A stretch of DNA of 64,000 nt from a bacterium. GTDB taxonomy: Bacteria; Bacteroidota; Bacteroidia; Cytophagales; Cyclobacteriaceae. This document shows positions 45,869-54,853 of the stretch, one piece after another. How positions within the stretch are numbered: position 1 is the stretch's first letter; the number at the start of each line of letters is the position of its first letter. The DNA lies in the NCBI GenBank assembly GCA_024743255.1, contig JANSWY010000008.1, positions 1 through 64,000 on the forward strand. Direction: 5' to 3'. The notes below the pieces were generated by a model, which made no database searches, had not been told where the DNA came from, and was given only the letters and a program-made list of their open reading frames with translations. Position numbers and translations under genes: made by a program.

Positions 45869-46372
45869 ATCAAGAATTTCCGTCATTCTTGCTAAGTGAT
45901 GATCATCATGGTCCGCCACAAATGAAAATAGATCGATAACTCTCATTGGTGTCTGAAGCCTAGGATGTAATGCAGAAAGAAAAGCCTGATTTTCGGATAG
46001 GTTTTTGAGATTTTCCACTGTTTGTAATCTTAACTTTTCAAATTGCTCCAAGAGCATTTCCAGTGGTATTTCGTTATGATTAGCAATATTCGTTTTGGTG
46101 TTCTCCAAATCTGCTTCACGAAGAAATTTATTTCCCGTAATAATGTCATTAAGCCTACCTTGCCATAACGGTTCAAGGTCATTTAAATGTCCTAAATTCT
46201 CTAGAATGGACCAGGTATCTTCAATTTTCCTGGTCAGCAATTCTTCATTTACGCTATCAAGTTTTTGAACTAGTCGAATATGCGTGCCTCCTAACCTTTC
46301 AATGATAGATGGTAGAATATTCTGCTCACTCGGATATTCAAACTTCCGCTCAAACCATTTTACCTGACCCAT
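45860..46372 (-). CDS. DinB-superfamily protein
   Basis: A 170-residue four-helix-bundle protein of the DinB/YfiT type. The putative metal ligands are His in ENLGHLND and the two in FVADHDDHH near the C-terminus. Family members are often thiol- or damage-related transferases, for example bacillithiol S-transferase-like, but the substrate is not predictable. It follows the small gene at 46376-46771 by 3 bp and is probably co-transcribed with it. Confidence 0.87.
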   Translation of the reverse strand: MGQVKWFERKFEYPSEQNILPSIIERLGGTHIRLVQKLDSVNEELLTRKIEDTWSILENLGHLNDLEPLWQGRLNDIITGNKFLREADLENTKTNIANHNEIPLEMLLEQFEKLRLQTVENLKNLSENQAFLSALHPRLQTPMRVIDLFSFVADHDDHHLARMTEILDSL

Positions 46373-46375
46373 ATT

Positions 46376-46771
46376 CTATTGCCTCCATTTATTATAAGGT
46401 GTATTAAAGCTATTTCGTTGCTCCCGTAATTTGCGTTTTCCTTTATACAGCAAGGTGCTTATCCCAATCAATACTGGCCCATACCAAATGACATAGTAAT
46501 CACCCATATCAATTATCCCAACATATGTCAACAAACTAAACCCAAGACCCAAAATAATCAGCCCATAACCCGAGATTCTGTAATCCCAACTGAATCCTGA
46601 CTTCTCTTGCCGACCCTCAATTAATACAGTCAAGAACAAATCATCTCCAGCCTTAATGATCAAATCAGCTTCCTTTTCACTGAAGCCTTCAGCCAACAAT
46701 TCAGGCCTTATCTCATCATACTCACGGCCTTTCAGCTTCTCTTCAACTACGTAATCAATTGCTTCCTGCAT
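46376..46771 (-). CDS. Two-helix membrane protein with N-terminal helical domain (131 aa)
   Basis: An N-terminal cytoplasmic helical part with EIRPELLAEGFSEKEADLIIKAG, then two membrane helices (about residues 68-110) and a basic tail. No family recognised. It lies 3 bp upstream of the DinB-type gene in the same direction. Confidence 0.65.
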   Translation of the reverse strand: MQEAIDYVVEEKLKGREYDEIRPELLAEGFSEKEADLIIKAGDDLFLTVLIEGRQEKSGFSWDYRISGYGLIILGLGFSLLTYVGIIDMGDYYVIWYGPVLIGISTLLYKGKRKLREQRNSFNTPYNKWRQ

Positions 46772-46832
46772 ATGTTTTCAGCTATCTAAATCAAAGCAAA
46801 ACAATAATCCATTAATTATCAACCACTTAAAG

Positions 46833-46869
46833 TTGACAAAGATCATTTTTTGAGACTAACATTTGTTAG
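46833..46869 (+). promoter_or_regulatory. Candidate promoter and palindrome before tonB
   Basis: TTGAC begins at 46833; the palindrome CTAACA-TT-TGTTAG (46856-46869) contains TAACATTTG, close to a -7 box. A repressor bound at the palindrome would cover the promoter. Confidence 0.4.
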
Positions 46870-46926
46870 CATAAAGTTAACAATACATTAATAGCTTAAG
46901 ATATTCCCAACTAAACAAATACGATC

Positions 46927-47628
46927 ATGGAATTAAAAAAGAATCCTGAAATAGATATAAATAGGAAGAGGGGGCTGTTTTTTAGTATTGGTTTGACCAT
47001 ATCTCTCTCTTTGGTTATTCTGGCTTTTGAGTACAAAACACCAGTTGAAGGTGACTTAGTTGACCTTGGGAAAACAAAGGCAGATTTTGATGAAATAGTG
47101 GAAATCCCACCAACTGAGCAACCACCTCCTCCTCCTGTTAAAACGCTGCAGATGCCACAAGTAATTGAGGTACCTGATGAGCAGGAAATAGAAGAAGAGA
47201 TAGAAATCAATCTTGATGTGGAGATTACAGAAGAAATGGCGATTGAAGAATTCATCTATGAAGAGGTGCCAATGGAAGAAGAGGTAGAGGAAATATTTAC
47301 CATCGTAGAACAAGCTCCAATGTACAAAGGGGGAAATGTAGCCATGTATAATTATCTGGGTAAGGAATTACGCTATCCTTCAGTAGCAAGAAGAATGGGA
47401 ATTGAAGGACGAGTGTTTGTACAGTTTGTAGTAGATAAAGATGGAAAAATAACTGATGTACTATCTCTCAAAGGGATTGGAGGTGGATGTGACGAAGAGG
47501 CTGTGAGAGTAGTATCCAGTATGCCATCCTGGAACCCTGGAAAACAAAGGGGTAAACCAGTGAAAGTACGGATGGTTCTTCCTGTATTCTTCAGGCTTAA
47601 AGACAATGATGGTTTGACAGCTAACTAA
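46927..47628 (+). CDS. TonB energy-transducing protein
   Basis: A 233-residue protein with a cytoplasmic N-terminus, one membrane helix (about residues 17-35), a proline- and glutamate-rich periplasmic linker (TEQPPPPPVK then acidic repeats), and a C-terminal TonB domain with RRMGIEGRVFVQFVVDKDGKI and VRVVSSMPSWNPGKQRGKPV. It transmits proton-motive force to outer-membrane receptors. The ExbB/ExbD proteins are not encoded here. The linker is unusually acidic rather than lysine rich. Confidence 0.9.
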   Translation: MELKKNPEIDINRKRGLFFSIGLTISLSLVILAFEYKTPVEGDLVDLGKTKADFDEIVEIPPTEQPPPPPVKTLQMPQVIEVPDEQEIEEEIEINLDVEITEEMAIEEFIYEEVPMEEEVEEIFTIVEQAPMYKGGNVAMYNYLGKELRYPSVARRMGIEGRVFVQFVVDKDGKITDVLSLKGIGGGCDEEAVRVVSSMPSWNPGKQRGKPVKVRMVLPVFFRLKDNDGLTAN

Positions 47629-47665
47629 TAAAACAATTGGAAGTGTGTCCATTTTAATCTCATAA

Positions 47666-47717
47666 CATCGTCATTGATTTAGTTACTAGAATCAAACTTT
47701 AAATATCAATGACGATG
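47666..47717 (+). promoter_or_regulatory. 13-bp perfect inverted repeat covering the start codons of the YCII-like gene
   Basis: The 13-bp arm at 47666-47678 is the exact reverse complement of 47705-47717, separated by 26 nt. The right arm contains both candidate start codons (ATG at 47709 and 47715). In RNA the hairpin would hide the initiation site, suggesting translational control; as DNA it could be an operator. Confidence 0.55.
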
Positions 47718-48047
47718 AAAAAATTTATTGTGATTTATCATGCACCTGCAGAAGCAATGGCTCAAATGGCATCCGCAACTCCTGAACAAAAAGAAGAAGG
47801 CATGAAAGGTTGGCTTGCCTGGAAAGACTCAATTGGAAATGGGCTATTGGACTTTGGAGCACCACTTGTAGGAGGTCAAAGAATCCTTCCTGATGGCACT
47901 ACAAAACCCAGTGCAAAAGAGGTAAGTGGATATTCCATTATTCAGGCAGAAGATCTGGACAAAGCAAAGAGATTGTTAAAGAATCACCCACATCTTCAAT
48001 GGACTGGCGGATGCGATATTGAAGTACATGAATGTGTACCAATGTAA
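47709..48047 (+). CDS. YCII-related small protein
   Basis: A 112-residue cytoplasmic protein with a dimeric alpha/beta barrel pattern typical of YCII-like domains: KKFIVIYHAPA at the start, GYSIIQAEDLDKAKRLLKNHPHL in the middle. Function of the family is largely unknown, and some members bind small ligands. Either ATG at 47709 or 47715 may be used; both lie in the right arm of a perfect inverted repeat. A terminator hairpin follows at 48055. Confidence 0.8.
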   Translation: MTMKKFIVIYHAPAEAMAQMASATPEQKEEGMKGWLAWKDSIGNGLLDFGAPLVGGQRILPDGTTKPSAKEVSGYSIIQAEDLDKAKRLLKNHPHLQWTGGCDIEVHECVPM

Positions 48048-48054
48048 TAAATCC

Positions 48055-48083
48055 AGGCCTTCAAAAATGGAGGCCTATTTTAT
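48055..48083. terminator. Terminator between YCII-like and secreted-protein genes
   Basis: AGGCCT (48055-48060) and AGGCCT (48071-48076) form a self-complementary stem with a 10-nt loop, followed by ATTTTATT. The right arm overlaps the stop codon of the opposite gene at 48075. Confidence 0.55.
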
Positions 48084-50084
48084 TGCTATTTCGATGACTT
48101 CAAGCTTGGAGTCATTCTTATTTCCCGACAAAAATATCACTCTGCCATTCATAATAATTGGCTCATCTCGCCTGTTCAACCGCAAGTGAGTTCCCAGATC
48201 GATTGGTGCTCCTTTTGGTTTACCATTCAAATCAACTTTCATCATAAATGTCGAAACATACTTGAATGGTGTCCATTGCTCCCAAAATAACAGAATTTCA
48301 TTCTTATATTTCAGGGCCTTCAACCTGGAGACATTTGAGGTTTCTGAATCATTATATTTAGTTAACCAAGATATCCCCTTGTTCTCTTGCTCAGACCATC
48401 GTCCTCCAAAAGTATAAAATCCACCACTCTCAGAAATTCCTTTACTCAATACCACCTCTTCCCCATAATTGGTAAAGTCTTTACTGATTTTGACAAACCC
48501 AATATTCCTGGAATCATGTAAATAACCGATTGCTCTACCATTATTAATTGCTTTTCCATTTGGGTCTGGCTCTCCTATAAAAAACACTCCTAGGCCATCT
48601 CCAAGATCGATCACATCTCCAAGCTCTGAATAGGTATGATTATCATTTGACCATTGATAGAATTTTTGATCCCCTCTACTTATTTCTTTATAAAATGGAT
48701 AACTCCTTCCCGCCGGACTTTTTGCAGAAGTGCCATGAGCAGTCTTGAAAGTGTATACCAACTTCGACCGCTTCATATCTCCAATCTTGTGCATGTTGAT
48801 CCCTCTGGGATAATTATCTCCTAAATCCATTCCAATAAAACCTCCATTGGGGTCCGGATAGATAATATTATCAAAAGAATGTCCTGAGGTTTGTCCCAGG
48901 TTTTTGATAACCTCAAGCGAATTGGCATCAATTGTCACAGCAATCGCTCCCTGGTGGTTCAAGCCATCATTCGATTTATGCATGGTCCTACTAATAATAA
49001 GACCTAGTTTCCCATTTTTATAAGCCAGTGTTGCTATCTCATCAGAATCATAATTCCAGATATTCATACCTCCCGACTTAGCACAGCTGAGAGCATTGCT
49101 ATTCAAGACTTTCCCATTCCTGTTTGCTTTGTATATCCAGGCTCCAATCTTTCCAACATCACCTGTCATTACGAGATAGTATAAGTTCCCATCATCATCT
49201 GTGGTTGCAGCAGCTAACCTACCTGGCCTTGCAGACATGTTTATGTCCCTCTTCTCATTCGTCTGTAAATCAACTCGCGAAAGCTTTACTGAGTTATTTG
49301 ATTTATCCTCCCAAAGAACATCCAGATCATATCCATTGGGATAATAAAAAAACTGACGCCCAAAACCGTAGACGTTCGCATGAGATCCAGGACCTCCAGT
49401 AAATCCTTTCTGAGAATCATAAATTTCTCCTGTGATATCATACCTGGTTTTAAAGACATTGACATTGCTACTCGAAAATACTTTTGCTCCTTCCGCAACA
49501 GAATTGATCGATTTATAGACACTGGTTCTTAGATCCTTTGGTGCTACAAAAGCAATCACCTCAACACCAATTCCACTGAGTGAAAAATTTGAAATCTTAT
49601 GGTACTCACCAGGAACCACTTTTGAAGCAGGGATTTCTTCCATGACATATATTGCTCCTTGAATAAAGCTGTAGATGACATAATCCTGCTTTTTCTCAAA
49701 CTTTAAATGAATTCGATGAGGAGAACCAAGGAATTGAGTTGCTTTCTTCTGTGCGAGACTGAATCGATATGCCTCTACTGAAACTGAGCCATCTGAACTA
49801 ACAAACTTTCCAAACTCCACGGGAAAATCCTTATGATTATATCTACCATCAGTATAACACCCATTTTGATATAATTCTGAAGCGATAGCCAAATTCCCAA
49901 TTTTGTCTTCCTCAAGTATTCCAATATTGCACCCATACTTTGTACCAATATCGGTGCTTAAACCAGGTAATACTTTGCTTTCTTCTGGTTTAAAATCATA
50001 ACTAATTAACGGAGGATGGTTACTTTGACTAAATAGAGATTGTGCCAGGAATAACATTCCTATGAATGTATATGCTAATTTCAT
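48075..50084 (-). CDS. Secreted beta-rich protein of unknown function (669 aa)
   Basis: A signal peptide (residues 1-19, cleavage after LFSQ) precedes a long beta-rich region. Repeated elements such as DDDGNLYYLVMTGD, YDSDEIATLAYKNGKLGLIISR and GRVIFLSGNKNDSKLEVIEI suggest a propeller-like fold. No catalytic motif recognised. The gene is probably exported to the periplasm or surface and stands alone. Confidence 0.78.
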   Translation of the reverse strand: MKLAYTFIGMLFLAQSLFSQSNHPPLISYDFKPEESKVLPGLSTDIGTKYGCNIGILEEDKIGNLAIASELYQNGCYTDGRYNHKDFPVEFGKFVSSDGSVSVEAYRFSLAQKKATQFLGSPHRIHLKFEKKQDYVIYSFIQGAIYVMEEIPASKVVPGEYHKISNFSLSGIGVEVIAFVAPKDLRTSVYKSINSVAEGAKVFSSSNVNVFKTRYDITGEIYDSQKGFTGGPGSHANVYGFGRQFFYYPNGYDLDVLWEDKSNNSVKLSRVDLQTNEKRDINMSARPGRLAAATTDDDGNLYYLVMTGDVGKIGAWIYKANRNGKVLNSNALSCAKSGGMNIWNYDSDEIATLAYKNGKLGLIISRTMHKSNDGLNHQGAIAVTIDANSLEVIKNLGQTSGHSFDNIIYPDPNGGFIGMDLGDNYPRGINMHKIGDMKRSKLVYTFKTAHGTSAKSPAGRSYPFYKEISRGDQKFYQWSNDNHTYSELGDVIDLGDGLGVFFIGEPDPNGKAINNGRAIGYLHDSRNIGFVKISKDFTNYGEEVVLSKGISESGGFYTFGGRWSEQENKGISWLTKYNDSETSNVSRLKALKYKNEILLFWEQWTPFKYVSTFMMKVDLNGKPKGAPIDLGTHLRLNRRDEPIIMNGRVIFLSGNKNDSKLEVIEIAIK

Positions 50085-50158
50085 GGATCAGGTGTTTGTG
50101 TGATCTATAAATTAACTATTTCATGCTTCAATTCCTATCAGTATCTCCGCACACCTCT

Positions 50159-51535
50159 TTAAAAAAATGTATTGATCACTGTTGTTACAAAAATTGAAAA
50201 GAGCACTATTGGAATAATATAGGAGGTTGATAGGTGCATGTATTTTCTGAGTAATGAAGATTCATATTTGGGAGCTCCCATCATTATTTCCTGATCGAGA
50301 TTTTCCTTTTTCCATATATGAGAGGCAAAAATCATAATTAGAAAACCTCCTAATGGAAGAAAAGTATCATTGGCTATTCCCATAATTACACCTAGAAAAT
50401 TGAGTGGCTTCTCAGAGTCTCCAAACTGAGCAAATTCCGTGAAGAAACAAGAAAAGCCATGTCCCAACATTGACGGAATCCCTACAAGGAAAACAACAAT
50501 GGCAGAAATAACAACAGCCTTTTTTCTACTTATTCCCCATTCATCTACTGTATAAGAAACTGGAACCTCCATCAACGACACTGTAGAAGTTAGAGCCGCA
50601 AAACAGAGAAGAATAAAAAAGAAAGTACCCACTATCGCACCAGTGACTCCTCCTATTGTTCCGAAAATTTTTGGGAGTGTCACAAAAATCAATTCCGGCC
50701 CGCTATTTACACCAGACATAGACCCTTCCGTAAGAAACCCAACTAATGGAAATATCATTAAACCAGCAAGTACTGCTATGCCTACATCTGCTAATGTTAT
50801 GAAGGTGACAGAGGAAACCAAGTTTTCATTTTTGCCAACATAGCTTCCGTAAGTAATCAATGCGCCCATACCAAGAGACAGAGAGAAAAACGCCTGACCC
50901 ATGGCATTATAAATAGTACTGAATTTAATTTCTGATAAATCTGGGAGCAGGTAGAACTTCAAACCTTCCATAGAATGAGGAAGAGTTAGTGAATAGATTA
51001 CTACCCCCAGTATCATTAAGATCAATGTAGGCATTAATATTTTAGCTATTTTCTCAATCCCCCCTGATATTCCTTTCGAGACAACAAGGCTGGTCATGAG
51101 CATAAAAATCAAAGCGTAAGATCCAACCTTGAGCAGGTCCGAAGTAAACGAGTTAAATCCTTCAGAAATATTAAAGTTTGCGGTCGCCATTTCAAAAATA
51201 TAACCGAAGGACCAACCCGCTATAAGATTGTAAAAGGATAGAATTAAGACGCCACTGAGCACACCAAGTTTACCAATGAAATTCCAGCGTTTATATCCCA
51301 ATGCTGTGAAAGCTCCAACAGCGTTTTTATTAGTTCTCCTTCCTATTGCTACTTCAGTAAGCATCACAGGAAGACATAGTGTGAAACAGAAAAACAGATA
51401 AATCAATACAAATATTCCTCCCCCTCCTTGTCCAACTTCAAAGGGAAATCCCCATATGTTTCCTAAGCCTACAGCTGAACCCGCTGCTGCCGCAATAAAA
51501 CCAAGTCTATTACTGAACCCACCTCTTGGTGCCAT
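50159..51535 (-). CDS. Sodium-dependent neurotransmitter:sodium symporter (SNF/NSS) family
   Basis: A 458-residue LeuT-fold transporter with 11-12 helices. It opens with FSNRLGFIAAAAGSAVGLGNIWGFPF, here carrying the helix-1 sodium- and substrate-binding stretch AVGLGNIWGFP, and has the helix-6 region with FFSLSLGMGALITYGSY. Members import amino acids or other small amines with sodium. The exact substrate is not evident. Confidence 0.93.
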   Translation of the reverse strand: MAPRGGFSNRLGFIAAAAGSAVGLGNIWGFPFEVGQGGGGIFVLIYLFFCFTLCLPVMLTEVAIGRRTNKNAVGAFTALGYKRWNFIGKLGVLSGVLILSFYNLIAGWSFGYIFEMATANFNISEGFNSFTSDLLKVGSYALIFMLMTSLVVSKGISGGIEKIAKILMPTLILMILGVVIYSLTLPHSMEGLKFYLLPDLSEIKFSTIYNAMGQAFFSLSLGMGALITYGSYVGKNENLVSSVTFITLADVGIAVLAGLMIFPLVGFLTEGSMSGVNSGPELIFVTLPKIFGTIGGVTGAIVGTFFFILLCFAALTSTVSLMEVPVSYTVDEWGISRKKAVVISAIVVFLVGIPSMLGHGFSCFFTEFAQFGDSEKPLNFLGVIMGIANDTFLPLGGFLIMIFASHIWKKENLDQEIMMGAPKYESSLLRKYMHLSTSYIIPIVLFSIFVTTVINTFF

Positions 51536-51646
51536 ATTAAATTCTTTTATTAAATACCTTGAGGCAAGATGTCCTTAATGAGGATCAAGAAGACGGGATT
51601 GTCGTAAAGGAAATCTAATTTGTCAGTAGCATTTTTACCGACATTA

Positions 51647-52771
51647 TTAGTTTGAGTGGGTGAGATTCTCAGGTATAACCAGATTTTCTTTTGGGATTGC
51701 AAGTCTTATCTTTCTTTCCATATCAGGAGGAGAATCAAAGAGTGATTGTTTCAGTGGTTGTTCGTGCTGTTCTTTTGTCCATTGGTTTTTACCAAAAATC
51801 CCATCAAGTAAAGCCGCTAGTAATCTTCTAAGCTCATTATGATCTTTAATATCATAAGTGTAGTCTGATCTGGGATCGTTTTTTGGTTTTAATTCCAGCC
51901 AATCACTACCATCAAGTTTCTTTACTGCAAATTTCAGTAGTAAATTGAACATACCAGGTGTTAAAATAATTGGATCCGATTTGCCTGGAATTCCCTGAAG
52001 GTTAATGATGTGCTCATATTTTTGTTTTTCATTTTTCTCTTTTGAGAAACTTAGAAATAGTTGAGTCGGACCTGGAATAATGATGGAAGACAATTCTTTT
52101 ACCCAGCTCAATGCAAGTGCAAAAAACAACATGATCAATGCAGTTTTAAAAATTGCAGAAAACAGGGTCAGGTTAACGGTAGAGTCAGTGAGTTTATATG
52201 CCTGAGCAACTAGGGTTGTTAAGACACACACTAACGAAAGCCAGGCAAGAAATCGCAACCTCCTTTTTTCAAAAGATTCCCAGAGTACATATCCCAAAAA
52301 TGCCAAGGTCAACACAGCGTAGTAGACATCCAATTCATTCACAAACTGCAGAGAATTTCCTGAGATCATTCTACTAATTGTGGGTAGCAAGGAAAACACA
52401 AATGGTAATCCTACAATTACCAGCCAGAAATTTGATTGAATAATAGATTTGAAAGGTTTTGGAATATATCTAAACCATGGTAAGCCCAGAAGAATGAACA
52501 AACTATTGAACAATGAAAATATGCTTCGGAAGCCGTCTAAATAAACTGGATTCACTGGGTTTCTAGTAGCAAAGAACACTTCTGCCGCCCCAGAAAGGCT
52601 CCAGGCAAGAATTGAGAGTGCCAGCCATACCTGTCCAAAATCACCCTGCTTTTTTCCTAAGTGCCACCAAATGGCCATCAGTCCTAGAAACGCGAATAAA
52701 CAAACAGCCATTTGCCACCATCCATAGAATAGCAGAATACTCTGATCACTTATTTGTTCTGAGGGGTTCAT
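51647..52771 (-). CDS. Seven-helix membrane protein with C-terminal cytoplasmic domain
   Basis: A 374-residue protein with about seven membrane helices (residues 12-225) and a soluble C-terminal part of about 140 residues. The start of the tail, IILTPGMFNLLLKFAVK, vaguely resembles the recognition region of winged-helix domains, and the section DIKDHNELRRLLAALLDGIFGKN looks helical and conserved. A membrane-tethered regulator is possible, but I cannot support a family. Confidence 0.7.
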   Translation of the reverse strand: MNPSEQISDQSILLFYGWWQMAVCLFAFLGLMAIWWHLGKKQGDFGQVWLALSILAWSLSGAAEVFFATRNPVNPVYLDGFRSIFSLFNSLFILLGLPWFRYIPKPFKSIIQSNFWLVIVGLPFVFSLLPTISRMISGNSLQFVNELDVYYAVLTLAFLGYVLWESFEKRRLRFLAWLSLVCVLTTLVAQAYKLTDSTVNLTLFSAIFKTALIMLFFALALSWVKELSSIIIPGPTQLFLSFSKEKNEKQKYEHIINLQGIPGKSDPIILTPGMFNLLLKFAVKKLDGSDWLELKPKNDPRSDYTYDIKDHNELRRLLAALLDGIFGKNQWTKEQHEQPLKQSLFDSPPDMERKIRLAIPKENLVIPENLTHSN

Positions 52772-52829
52772 TGATTCGAAAATAATCAGAATACTTCAAT
52801 TCAAGGTGAAAGTGACTCCCTTTGATTTT

Positions 52830-54314
52830 TCAGTTCTGACTTACACGAATAGAAATAATTGTCTCCCACAATAATTCATACCTTACCAACTCACAATAAT
52901 CTTTTGATCCTTTTAAACCATCAAATTCCTCTTGGAATTCATCATTGATTAACTTCAATTGCTGCTCATCCATTCCATACTTAAGAAAACGAATAAAGAA
53001 CTTGAAAAACATCATGGTTCTCTCGTGAGTGGTATTCTTGAGGTACCTCTGATAGTAAACCCTGAGGTTATTCGCTTCATTCTCATAATCAATCACTCCT
53101 TTTATCGACAGTAGAATGGTTCGGATCACCACAAACTGCCAATTGTACCCAGTTTTATCTGATGAAATAGCAGTACAGTTTGAATAAAACTCCTGCATTC
53201 TTGAAATATTAAACCCCGGGATTCTATGTCTATTTTCTTCATCTTGATGCAACATAGCATAGCAAAACGCAAACCTGATAGTCCAGGCTGCTTTGTCTTG
53301 CTTATCTAATAAACTATACTGTTGAGGAGACACAACCTCCAAACAGATATCCACAGCATTTTTGATTGATCCGTAATTTACCTCCCGGTCAAACATTTCA
53401 GCCAATACCTCAAAACGGTTAAATGCTTTATAAGAAGTGTATTTTAGCAGTGGTGTAAGCGCATTATTGGAAGCCTTGTAATCTCCCAATGAGTTATAAT
53501 ACTTCACCCAGGAAATATTGATTTCCAGAGCCAAATGAATGGTTTCCAGGTAACTATATTCTTTTAGTAAATCTTGAATTGCAAGTAATGATTTATGCCA
53601 GTTGACCAAATCATTGAACTGATGGTACCGTATAATCTGAATTCTCAAAAGGTGAAGCTTCAAAAAAGGAGAATCAATCGAATTTAAATCTTTCGAGATC
53701 TCATCAGCATAACGAGCAAACTTCATTCCCAGCTCTCTGGATTGCGAACGAAGAAACTTTGTTTCGCTAAGAGCCATCTCCACTGTTCCTCTGGCCTTAT
53801 CTACAATCTCCTGTTCCTTTTGTTTAATGGACACCAGTTGCTGGTATTTCTGTACTTCGGATACATATCCTTTGAGGTAATAGATCTTGCGTAGGTTTTG
53901 GTAGCAACCCATTTCCACATCTACCAAATGATAACTTTCTGCCTTTTTCAGAGCCTTGAGAGTCAACCTTTCTGCGTTGTGGTAAACATTAACAAAGAGA
54001 AGTTTTCGCGCGACTGTTAGTTGTCTTTCACAATCAAACTGTATTCTGATATAATTTTTGTTATTAATATCAGAATGATTTGCTACCAGGACCAGCTCGG
54101 ATAGCTTTTCTATCAAGTTCCTTCGCAGCATCATAAATCGTTTGTCTCCTGGTCCCGATTTATAGAGTGCTTTCGCTACAAATTTATCGTCCTTCGCCCT
54201 CTTAGCCTTTTGGTCATAAAGTTTCCGCAGTTTCGAATCCTTTGGCAATAAAAGATTAAAGGATTTCGGCAGATCCTGCTCTAAAATGTTAGCTAGTTCC
54301 TGAATTAAATCCAT
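52830..54314 (-). CDS. Helical (TPR-like) protein of unknown function (494 aa)
   Basis: Almost entirely alpha-helical, with amphipathic repeats suggestive of TPR or related solenoids, for example LTVARKLLFVNVYHNAERLTLKALKKAESY. There is no signal peptide or membrane helix, so it should be cytoplasmic. It lies 58 bp upstream of the seven-helix protein gene, in the same direction, and could be its partner. No catalytic motif seen. Confidence 0.7.
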   Translation of the reverse strand: MDLIQELANILEQDLPKSFNLLLPKDSKLRKLYDQKAKRAKDDKFVAKALYKSGPGDKRFMMLRRNLIEKLSELVLVANHSDINNKNYIRIQFDCERQLTVARKLLFVNVYHNAERLTLKALKKAESYHLVDVEMGCYQNLRKIYYLKGYVSEVQKYQQLVSIKQKEQEIVDKARGTVEMALSETKFLRSQSRELGMKFARYADEISKDLNSIDSPFLKLHLLRIQIIRYHQFNDLVNWHKSLLAIQDLLKEYSYLETIHLALEINISWVKYYNSLGDYKASNNALTPLLKYTSYKAFNRFEVLAEMFDREVNYGSIKNAVDICLEVVSPQQYSLLDKQDKAAWTIRFAFCYAMLHQDEENRHRIPGFNISRMQEFYSNCTAISSDKTGYNWQFVVIRTILLSIKGVIDYENEANNLRVYYQRYLKNTTHERTMMFFKFFIRFLKYGMDEQQLKLINDEFQEEFDGLKGSKDYCELVRYELLWETIISIRVSQN

Positions 54315-54606
54315 TTGTTTGCTCCAGTTGTAATTTACTTTTCATGAGTTACTGTACTCCCAATTCTTCTTCCCTTCCTAACCCAATGAGCACGTAAGAA
54401 ATGAAAAAAAGACCTTACAAACTAATGTCTTAATAAATAGATAACAAATGCTTCACCAGTCTGACAATTTTGGATCCCTGATTTTGATTTACGATGTTAC
54501 CTCAAGTGTAAATTGCTGATTGTGACGAGGTTTATACTTTAGCACTAATCAAACTGAGAATCATAATCAGTAATCTGACAAAGAGACATTATTACATTTG
54601 ATAGGA

Positions 54607-54793
54607 AGTTTGTACATAACACAATTAGAGAAGTCGATCAGACTATTGCTAACCAAACAATAAAAATAGGCTGATTGAAACCTGGAATCTACATGTTGCA
54701 TGCGGTTGGGAAGTCCGTATAGATAGTGTGAAGTAATTCTAAATGTACTTACTTAGAAATGGGCCTGATAGTAATATCAGGTCCATTTTTTTT
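54607..54793 (+). ncRNA. Candidate small RNA with CTAACCAAA hairpin loop
   Basis: The -7 box TACATTTG (54593-54600) predicts a start near 54607, and the T-run sets the end, giving about 187 nt. A hairpin is formed by ATCAG/CTGAT (54637-54641 with 54671-54675) and TATTG/CAATA (54644-54648 with 54658-54662). Its 9-nt loop, CTAACCAAA, is complementary to TTTGGTTAG in unit 2 at 16 kb and, over 8 nt, to units 1 and 3. The -33 element is weak (CTG). Confidence 0.4.
54761..54793 (+). terminator. Intrinsic terminator of the 54.6-kb transcript
   Basis: GGGCCTGATA (54761-54770) pairs with TATCAGGTCC (54775-54784) over 10 bp with one G-T wobble and a GTAA loop. An A and eight T residues follow. Confidence 0.88.
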
Positions 54794-54853
54794 GCCAACC
54801 AGCTATTTGAGAACCTCTTTTAACCCGATTAATTGAGTTTGATATGTCTTGAA

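Larger units (their letters stand above)
54315..54853. other. Gene-free region with a + strand terminator-bounded candidate RNA
   Basis: About 540 bp between two - strand genes. I find no convincing ORF. From about 54593 there is an exact TAnnTTTG box, followed by a hairpin whose loop reads CTAACCAAA, and an intrinsic terminator at 54761-54793 on the + strand. The left 270 bp, upstream of the helical-protein gene, show nothing I can name. Confidence 0.6.

Noticed and set aside
54593-54658. Reading the 54.6-kb region as a fourth copy of the 16-kb units
   Set aside because: The GTTTGGTTA core is present only in inverted orientation and no CATNTTTG box lies 32-33 nt from it on that strand.
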